Assembly: GCF_040717535.1 (NCBI RefSeq)
Contig: NZ_JBFEFI010000006.1
Coordinates: forward strand, 62,001-126,000
Direction of reading: 5' to 3'
Length of the DNA: 64,000 nt
Source: Thalassoglobus sp. JC818
GTDB taxonomy: Bacteria; Planctomycetota; Planctomycetia; Planctomycetales; Planctomycetaceae
The notes under the pieces are model-generated. The model searched no databases. It had not been told where the DNA came from and worked only from the letters and a program-made list of their open reading frames with translations. This document shows, in pieces, positions 58,477-64,000 of this stretch. The translations under genes and the position numbers were made by a program. Each line of letters opens with the position of its first letter. Position 1 is the stretch's first letter.

Positions 58477-58683
58477 TCATCCGCTCGAAGGTCGCTGCTT
58501 TGAGGAATCCGAAACCGGCGTGTGCCCATCGCACTCGACAACCGGTTGGCGAGGGTAGCGCGGATAATTCTTGTGCTGTTGCGAATTCTCGCACAAGTAA
58601 AATCGCGAACCGGTTCCGGACACCACGATCCGCAGGTGTCCGCAAGAATGACAGAGTGTCGACAATGTCACCGGAACATTCAT
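58477..58683 (-). CDS. Small zinc-ribbon-like protein
   Basis: 68 residues. CHSCGH near residue 11, then SGTGSRFYLCEN and YPRYPRQPVVEC give four Cys in a CxxC...C...C pattern with GSxFxLC and YPxYPxQPV, a layout I recognise from small planctomycete proteins of unknown role. The start is the ATG at 58683, with GGAG 6 nt upstream. Another overlapping frame (58469-58693) also begins with ATG but lacks the Cys pattern. It lies between the HEAT/TPR gene and the TIM-barrel gene, both on the same strand. Confidence 0.7.
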   Translation of the reverse strand: MNVPVTLSTLCHSCGHLRIVVSGTGSRFYLCENSQQHKNYPRYPRQPVVECDGHTPVSDSSKQRPSSG

Positions 58684-58757
58684 CGCACTCCATCCCCTAC
58701 AGCGAGTCGATTTCCATTCGAGAAACAGTCACCCATTCGAATCAGACGAAACTGGTA

Positions 58758-59720
58758 TTACGAGGCGGATTCAGAATGGGAATGCGTTTCGAAGACCTGT
58801 TTCATCTTGCTCAATCCGGTTTGAAGAACCTGTCGGGGATCTTCTGCCCAGTAGCTCTTGTTGAAGAGTTCAAGCGAGACAGCTCCCGAGAACCCGATTT
58901 GATCAAGAATGTCAACGAGCAACTGCCATGGAGCAACACCGTCTCCGGGGTAAACTCGGTCCCCGTCGCCCAGCTTCTCTCGGTCTGATGCGGCAGGATA
59001 ATCGTTGAAATGGAAGCAGTGAATTGCGGATCCATTCAACAAGCTCAAGCCTTCGAAATCTGAGCCCCCACGGTAAATGTGATAGACATCCGGCAGGACG
59101 CACGCATCCTGATCGCCACTCTCGACCGCAACAAAAACAGCTTCTCCGAGCCGAGACAGATTTCGCGACGGCCCCCAGATTTCAACTTGTGGCGTCACAC
59201 CCATTTCTCGTCCCAACTCGAGCAGCACTGCGTAGCGTTCCGCAGCTGCGAAGAGATCGAGTGCGGCCGAATCCTGACCGTGCATTCCGACAGGAGGAGC
59301 TGCGATGCGCGTTCCGCCGATGGCACTGACTAGTTCCATGTCGCGTTTCATTTGCTCAAGCCCTTGCTCGCGTTCGCCGGCATCATCGACGATCCACCGT
59401 GCAAACCCGATCGCGCTTTCGACTTGAAGCCCTTTGTCTGCAATCTTCTTCTTCAAGTCAGACAGAGACTTACCTGACTGCTGATAGCTTTCGATTTCAC
59501 GAATCCATGGCTCGATTCCGTCGTAGCCCACTTCAGAAACGAGGTCAATTTCCTCTTCGAGGGAAAGGTTCTGACCGCGAATCGTGCTGGTGTTCAGGCA
59601 ATAGCGAATTTTCTTTTCGGTCGATGTCTCGTGGCTGCGAACAATTCCGGGGGATGACACAAGTCCGGCTGCTGCGATTCCACCCAAGCCAGTCAAGCAT
59701 GTCCGACGTGTCACTTTCAT
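58758..59720 (-). CDS. Tat-exported xylose-isomerase-like TIM-barrel protein
   Basis: 320 residues from the ATG at 59720 (GAGG upstream). The N-terminus has a Tat signal (KVTRRTCLTGLGGIAAAGLVSSPG). The body fits the AP-endonuclease-2 / sugar-phosphate isomerase-epimerase barrel: LEEEIDLVSEVGYDGIEPW, IGGTRIAAPPVGMHG, VTPQVEIWGP, VLPDVYHIYRGG, IHCFHFNDYPA and GAVSLELFNKSYW, with the His, Asp and Glu residues of the metal site. It probably acts on a sugar or inositol derivative outside the cytoplasm; the substrate is unknown. It precedes the small zinc-ribbon gene by 74 bp. Confidence 0.87.
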   Translation of the reverse strand: MKVTRRTCLTGLGGIAAAGLVSSPGIVRSHETSTEKKIRYCLNTSTIRGQNLSLEEEIDLVSEVGYDGIEPWIREIESYQQSGKSLSDLKKKIADKGLQVESAIGFARWIVDDAGEREQGLEQMKRDMELVSAIGGTRIAAPPVGMHGQDSAALDLFAAAERYAVLLELGREMGVTPQVEIWGPSRNLSRLGEAVFVAVESGDQDACVLPDVYHIYRGGSDFEGLSLLNGSAIHCFHFNDYPAASDREKLGDGDRVYPGDGVAPWQLLVDILDQIGFSGAVSLELFNKSYWAEDPRQVLQTGLSKMKQVFETHSHSESAS

Positions 59721-59931
59721 TTCCGCAACCTCTTTCAGTCTTTGCAAAGGGAATCCCGGGAAGCCATCTCTGAACTGCACAATCACGATTGCCGATCAAA
59801 ATCATCGGTCAGAATTGTAGCTCCCGCCGCTGGTCGCTGCATTGAACAGAGGCGGAGAATTGTGTCAGATGGCAACAACTAAGTTTCTCAAAGCACGTGT
59901 CTATTCACACCTCGACAACGAAGGAGTTCGC

Positions 59932-61149
59932 ATGCAGCGAATTGACCGCCACCCTCAACCTGTCGCCAGGCTTTGCTTTCAACTGGAGTGGCTGAAGCCG
60001 GTCCTCGGCAGTCTCATGCTGAGTTGCTGTCTCCTGCCATCCTTCGCTGCCGCTCAGGAGAGCTCACCAATGCGCGTCTATGTCGGCACATACACACGAG
60101 GTGACAGCCAGGGAATCTACACCTTCACTCTCGACATGAAGACAGGAAAGCCCAGCGAACCCAAACTCGCCGCAGAGCTGGCCAATCCTTCTTTTGTCGC
60201 GATCAGCCCGGACCATCAATTCCTGTACTGCGTCAACGAAGTCAGCGACTTGCCGGGCCCGCGTGGCGAGAAGGTGGGGGGAGTGACATCGTTCAAGATC
60301 GACTCCGATTCAGGTGATCTCACCAAGTTGAATAATCAACTCTCCGGTGGAGCGGGTCCGTGCCACCTTGTTGTCGATAGCACCGGTCGATGTTTGGTCG
60401 TCGCCAATTATGGAGGCGGAAGTGTCGCCAGCTTGCCGATTTTTGAAGATGGATCGCTCGATGAAATCACGTCATTCATTCGACACATTGGATCGAGCGT
60501 CAATCCTCGACGCCAGGAAGCTCCGCACGCGCACTCTGCGAACATTGACGCCAACAACCAGCGTGTTGTCGTGGCGGATCTTGGGCTCGACAAACTTCTC
60601 GTCTACCAACTCAATCCCGAAACCGGAACGCTTTCGCCGAACTCGCCACATTCTGTCAGTACCCAACCAGGCGACGGACCACGGCACTTCTGTTTCCATC
60701 CAAACGGCAAATTCGCCTACAGCAATAACGAACTGAGTTCGTCACTCACAGCATATTCGTATGATCCTGAAAGTGGAGAACTGTCACCGCTGATGACGAA
60801 ATCGACACTTCCGGGCAATCGTGAGTTTGAAGGCAATTCGACAGCCGAAACACTCGTTCATCCGTCGGGTAAGTTTGTCTACGTCTCAAATCGTGGACAC
60901 AACAGCATCGCTGGATTCCGGATTGACGACGACGGAACGATTGAGCCGATCGGACATACATCGACTGAAGGCGAAATCCCACGAAATTTTGGAATCGATC
61001 CGACTGGTACGTTCCTGCTCGCAGCCAATCAAAACTCGGACACAATCGTCGTCTTCCGCATCAATCAAAAAGACGGCTCGCTTGAACCGACTGGCAACGT
61101 CGTGAACGTTCCGACTCCGGTTTGCGTCAGAATGATCCCCATCGACTAA
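59932..61149 (+). CDS. Secreted 6-phosphogluconolactonase-like seven-bladed beta-propeller (lactonase family)
   Basis: 405 residues from the ATG at 59932 (AAGGAG 6 nt upstream). A signal peptide (LGSLMLSCCLLPSFAAAQ) is present. The propeller repeats match the lactonase/YbhE type: VYVGTYTRGDSQGIYTFTLDMKTGK, PSFVAISPDHQFLYCVNE, GPCHLVVDSTGRCLVVANYGGGSV, GPRHFCFHPNGKFAYSNNELSSSLTAY, VHPSGKFVYVSNRGHNSIAGF and GTFLLAANQNSDTIVVF. Homologues hydrolyse sugar lactones; the export signal argues for an extracytoplasmic substrate. The TAA stop belongs to repeat copy G. It is divergent from the TIM-barrel gene. Confidence 0.9.
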   Translation: MQRIDRHPQPVARLCFQLEWLKPVLGSLMLSCCLLPSFAAAQESSPMRVYVGTYTRGDSQGIYTFTLDMKTGKPSEPKLAAELANPSFVAISPDHQFLYCVNEVSDLPGPRGEKVGGVTSFKIDSDSGDLTKLNNQLSGGAGPCHLVVDSTGRCLVVANYGGGSVASLPIFEDGSLDEITSFIRHIGSSVNPRRQEAPHAHSANIDANNQRVVVADLGLDKLLVYQLNPETGTLSPNSPHSVSTQPGDGPRHFCFHPNGKFAYSNNELSSSLTAYSYDPESGELSPLMTKSTLPGNREFEGNSTAETLVHPSGKFVYVSNRGHNSIAGFRIDDDGTIEPIGHTSTEGEIPRNFGIDPTGTFLLAANQNSDTIVVFRINQKDGSLEPTGNVVNVPTPVCVRMIPID

Positions 61150-61246
61150 AGCTGGTTGCACTTCCCTATGCACTCGCTGGCGCGTTCTCACTCGTTAAAA
61201 ACGCTGAGATTGCACGTGCGAGCCTTGCGACATCAGAAGCCACTCA
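61147..61246 (+). repeat. Interspersed 3'-end repeat, copy G (decayed)
   Basis: It begins with the TAA stop of the lactonase gene, then AGCTGGTTGCACTTCCC, ATGCACTCGCTGGC, GATTGCACGTGCGAG and a poor end. About 100 bp. Confidence 0.75.
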
Positions 61247-61285
61247 CCTCAATCATCGATCGAGGCGAAGTGGCTTCTGTCATTC

Positions 61286-62242
61286 CTACTCGGCAGCAAT
61301 ATTCTCGAAGAACTTCACGCTTTGATCGGGGAAGTCGCTGAACACGCCGTCGATCCCCGCCAAAACTGCTGCCTGATGCATCTGGGCGAATGACTTGAAC
61401 ATGGACGAAAACGCGTCCGCTCGAAAGGTCCACGGATGTACAATCAAACCCGCGGCATGGGCATCGACGACGAGACTCGAACCGATTGGCACGCCGCCCA
61501 GTGGATCTTCGAGGAAAACGGCATCGATCGATGGACCAATCCCGTCGGCGTACTCAGCGACGGTCGCCAACCGTTTTCGGCGTTCGTCGGCGGCGTCCGT
61601 TTTCGTCATCCAGTCTGCTGAGGAGAACAATTGAACCAGCGTCAAATCACAACCGAGTTCCTCGCGGACTCTCCTCAACTCAGTCTCATCAAAACACTGG
61701 ACGACGGCTGGAGAAGTTTTTGAGGAGTAACCGAACTTGCCCAACTCTTTGAGAACGATTCCGGCAAGATCCTTCCCTTCGTCGTGATGAAATTTGGGTT
61801 GTTTGAGTTCCGGGTAAATCGCGACTGACCGCCAACTGCTCTTGTTGAGCCCCTGAATCATTTGAATTTCATCGGCGAGCGTTGGGACCTGAAACGTTCC
61901 GGTATGAGGGGGAAATCGATCAGGAAATACAGCCTTGCCGGTTCGATGGTGAAACCGTTCAGAAGCTCTGAGCGACTGAATTTCTTCTGCCAGAAAATCG
62001 ATTGCATAGAAGCGTCCGTCGGAGCGTTTGCGATCAGGAAACCGCTCAGCGACATCCGTTACGGTGTCGAGGTGAATGTCGTGCAGCACGACCGGCACGT
62101 CATCTTTGGATAAGACAACATCCTGCTCTAAGTAGTCGGCCCCCATGGCATAAGCCATGGCTTTCGCTTCAAGTGTATGCTCAGGCAGATACCCTGACGC
62201 TCCACGATGTGCAATCACTTGAACCTGTCGAACGCGGGCCAT
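61286..62242 (-). CDS. Glycerophosphodiester phosphodiesterase, GlpQ/UgpQ family
   Basis: 318 residues from the ATG at 62242 (AAGGAAAG upstream). The family is clear: VIAHRGASGYLPEHTLEAKAMAYAMGADYLEQDVVLSKDDVPVVLHD (catalytic His, Arg, Glu, Asp residues), and later SVAIYPELKQP, VVQCFDE, VDAHAAGLIVHPWTFRAD and GIDGVFSDFPDQ. It cleaves glycerophosphodiesters to glycerol-3-phosphate and an alcohol. No signal peptide is seen, unlike E. coli GlpQ, so it may be cytoplasmic like UgpQ. It is convergent with the lactonase gene. Confidence 0.93.
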   Translation of the reverse strand: MARVRQVQVIAHRGASGYLPEHTLEAKAMAYAMGADYLEQDVVLSKDDVPVVLHDIHLDTVTDVAERFPDRKRSDGRFYAIDFLAEEIQSLRASERFHHRTGKAVFPDRFPPHTGTFQVPTLADEIQMIQGLNKSSWRSVAIYPELKQPKFHHDEGKDLAGIVLKELGKFGYSSKTSPAVVQCFDETELRRVREELGCDLTLVQLFSSADWMTKTDAADERRKRLATVAEYADGIGPSIDAVFLEDPLGGVPIGSSLVVDAHAAGLIVHPWTFRADAFSSMFKSFAQMHQAAVLAGIDGVFSDFPDQSVKFFENIAAE

Positions 62243-62353
62243 TCTGCTTTCCTTGAACAAGATTGTTTTCGTCTGAACTCTGGCGAGTGAACTGATCCAG
62301 CGAGCATCCGTGCGAGACCGGATTCTTCAACTCAAAAGTCTGGCCACATCAAT

Positions 62354-62430
62354 TAGAGCATCTTCAAATCTGGTTTGAAGAGATTCGCACGAGCAACCAC
62401 TGCTTTCATCGAAAGAAACAGTCTCACACG
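62354..62430 (-). repeat. Interspersed 3'-end repeat, copy H (partial)
   Basis: Reverse orientation. Its outer half is well kept on the minus strand: GTGGTTGCTCGTGCGAA, CAGATTTGAAGATGCTCTA at the end (plus position 62354). The inner half, which normally holds the first hairpin and GTGCACTCGC, has decayed. It lies downstream of the PEGA lipoprotein gene. Confidence 0.75.
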
Positions 62431-62503
62431 ATTGCTAAGAACCCATGAAGACCATTGAGAAGACTGCCATGTGCAGATCAATTCTCATTCGCATCCCGAA
62501 GAA

Positions 62504-63007
62504 TTATGGCTGCGCAACTCCGCCGATCTGGGCTTGAGAACGGAAGTTTCTTCCGCGATCGATCAAATTGAGTTCCTCGTCGATCGGTTCCCTGCGACGC
62601 GCCAAATTGTAGGTGAAGTCGTGCCGATCGGTGACATGTCCGAAGAGAAAATGGTTCGTGAAGAAGTCGATCGGAATTCGCTGCCCGAGCGGAGCTTCGA
62701 CCGGCTGATGAACCCGCATCGTCTCATATCCCGGAGCAGAGAGTGAGATCTCGTGCGTTCCGTAGTAGTCAAAGTCCATCGATACGGGAGTCAATCCGAT
62801 ACGTTTGCCATCGACCTCCACCAAAGCTCCCGGAGGATTCGACCGGATCGTCATTCGACGACTGACACACCCCGAACTCCAAAACGACGCAAGGAGGAAC
62901 AATCCCAGAATCGCCATTCGATTCAACGGCGACGCGAGTGTCGGTTTCAGAGAGTTTGCTGACGGGGAAAACATGACCGAGTTGTCGGTTGTGGCGTGAC
63001 TACGCAT
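62504..63007 (-). CDS. PEGA-domain lipoprotein
   Basis: 167 residues from the ATG at 63007; ATGs at 62974 and 62917 are possible and no start has a clear ribosome site. The lipobox is FWSSGC after a hydrophobic AILGLFLLA, then the PEGA pattern IRSNPPGALVEVDGKRIGLTPVSMDFDYYGTHEISLSAPGYE. PEGA domains are found in surface or envelope proteins. The C-terminal region IDFFTNHFLFGHVTDRHDF is polar. It may stand alone. The partial repeat copy H lies on its 3' side. Confidence 0.8.
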   Translation of the reverse strand: MRSHATTDNSVMFSPSANSLKPTLASPLNRMAILGLFLLASFWSSGCVSRRMTIRSNPPGALVEVDGKRIGLTPVSMDFDYYGTHEISLSAPGYETMRVHQPVEAPLGQRIPIDFFTNHFLFGHVTDRHDFTYNLARRREPIDEELNLIDRGRNFRSQAQIGGVAQP

Positions 63008-63155
63008 GGGGAAGGACGATAACGCGTCGAGAGTTTACTTCGGTCCCCGGTTTTTCACCAAGAGGAATTCCGAAACACCGTAAGCCCCTGATTTCAAACA
63101 GATTACAGACCAGTGACCGTCTGGAACCGGTTTGAGTGACGGGTTCGAGAGAAAA

Positions 63156-64000
63156 TTATCTATCTGAGAGCAATAGACTGACTGCCAACAGAAAGACAGC
63201 CAGAGAAAGCAGGTCAGCCCAGCCGAGACGATCACTTCTCCGGGTTCGGCGAAAGTATTCAATCATTCCTCCGGTCGGACAACCAAATCGGCAATACGCC
63301 ATCGGAATAAATAGAGATGCAATCAGTCCACCGATAAAAACGGCAATTGTCGCCGTTCCAGCGATCTGAAACACGAAGGCATCGAAGGGTTCAATGTCGA
63401 CCAGACTGAACGGCAAGTCGAAGAGCGTCACAATCGCCACCCATGCCAACAGCACTCCCGGCAGAAACCGGGCCCAAGAGCGAATTCGTTTGTTAACGGA
63501 AATCTGCCACGGCAAGCGATTCCTCGCCAACTGTTGAATCGCCCCGAAAGCACACAGGTGGGTGCAGTACACATTCTTCTTCGCCAGAATCGGAACGGAA
63601 AACGCAATTCCTGCCATGACGATCAGGCGGACAGCTGACGTTCCGGGAAGTCCATGTCGAACCCAGCCGACGAGCATCGCTTGTGATAGTAGATCGCCGT
63701 TTACAAATCCGAGATAGACCACCAGACAAATCTGATAAACGACACGAATCCAACCCTTTCCTCGGAGAGGCGAGAACGCCAAGCCGGTCCCTACAAACAG
63801 AAATCCCAAGGTCCAAAGATCTCGGGACGAGATCACCCAGGCTGGTTCGGATTCTGCAGGCTCGTTCGATTCCTGCTTGAGGCGTTCGAGTTGTCCAGCT
63901 GCTTCGATAATCCCCCGAGCGACAGCCATGCTGGTCCAGGTCGCTCCACTGACTCCCTCAATGCCCTGCTCTTCAAGGTCATAGTCGCTCACTTGTTTTA
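63156..64000 (-). CDS. NosR/RnfG-like FMN-binding and 4Fe-4S membrane protein, C-terminal part
   Basis: The frame is open to the right edge of the window, so the N-terminus is missing; at least 281 residues are visible. Near the edge IEGVSGATWTSMAVARGI carries the S-G-A-T flavinylation motif that ApbE uses. Several TM segments follow (WTLGFLFVGTGLAFSPL, VVYQICLVVYLGFVNG, LIVMAGIAFSVPILA, GVLLAWVAIVTLF, IGGLIASLFIPMAY, LLSLAVFLLAVSLLL), and two Cys clusters, NVYCTHLCAFGA and YCRFGCPTGG, as in NosR/NapH-type electron-transfer proteins. It may pass electrons across the membrane. Two ApbE genes in this window are candidate flavin transferases for it. Confidence 0.85.
   Translation of the reverse strand, partial: KQVSDYDLEEQGIEGVSGATWTSMAVARGIIEAAGQLERLKQESNEPAESEPAWVISSRDLWTLGFLFVGTGLAFSPLRGKGWIRVVYQICLVVYLGFVNGDLLSQAMLVGWVRHGLPGTSAVRLIVMAGIAFSVPILAKKNVYCTHLCAFGAIQQLARNRLPWQISVNKRIRSWARFLPGVLLAWVAIVTLFDLPFSLVDIEPFDAFVFQIAGTATIAVFIGGLIASLFIPMAYCRFGCPTGGMIEYFRRTRRSDRLGWADLLSLAVFLLAVSLLLSDR

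Overview
The window is a gene-dense, moderately GC-rich chromosomal segment that looks like a planctomycete (order Planctomycetales, Gimesia/Rubinisphaera/Thalassoglobus-like; this placement is an inference). The signs are two secreted sulfatases, an SUMF1-fold protein, an Hsp-type Ser/Thr kinase fused to an SUMF1-like domain, MJ0042-type zinc-ribbon membrane proteins, an ECF sigma factor, HEAT/TPR and WD40 giants, a Tat-exported sugar isomerase-like protein and an enlarged SecA. I saw no tRNA, CRISPR array, prophage or transposase gene.

Layout. 0-10 kb: 3' end of a thiamine-diphosphate decarboxylase, a zinc-ribbon membrane protein, a four-TM protein, a divergent ApbE / SUMF1-like pair, a Gfo/Idh/MocA oxidoreductase and a secreted two-module beta-sandwich protein. 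9.5-19 kb: an AhpC-type peroxiredoxin with an AhpD-like partner, a second ApbE, a DoxX-like protein followed by an ECF sigma factor, a sulfatase with HEAT repeats, a phosphohexomutase-like protein that has lost its catalytic loops, and holA. 19-30 kb: cupin, mnmG, folD, a lipoprotein operon, an OmpH/Skp-type protein, pyk and the RNase P RNA. 30-36 kb: secA, a TMEM175-like channel and a predicted outer-membrane protein. 37-46 kb: kinase, a 1782-residue secreted WD40/Ig/degenerate-caspase protein and a secretin-fold-like secreted protein. 46-64 kb: mtnA, glcE, thyX, a second zinc-ribbon protein, a second sulfatase, an RNase HII-like gene next to mnmE, a HEAT/TPR protein, a small zinc-ribbon protein, a TIM-barrel protein, a lactonase, a GlpQ-type phosphodiesterase, a PEGA lipoprotein and the C-terminal part of a NosR-like FMN/Fe-S membrane protein.

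How genes work together. MnmG and MnmE form the tRNA U34 modification complex. FolD makes or uses methylene-tetrahydrofolate, the ThyX cofactor. AhpC-like and AhpD-like proteins form a peroxide-reduction pair. Two ApbE flavin transferases and a protein with a SGAT flavinylation motif (at the right edge) suggest covalent FMN attachment outside the cytoplasm. SecA and an OmpH/Skp-type protein belong to protein export.

The strongest non-genic signal is a family of about 105-bp imperfect palindromic repeats, ten copies between 19.3 and 62.4 kb. In seven of the ten the first bases of the repeat are the stop codon of the preceding gene. The most unusual coding signals are tandem repeats inside the SecA helical-wing region, the kinase / pseudo-caspase gene pair, and the phosphohexomutase pseudoenzyme.
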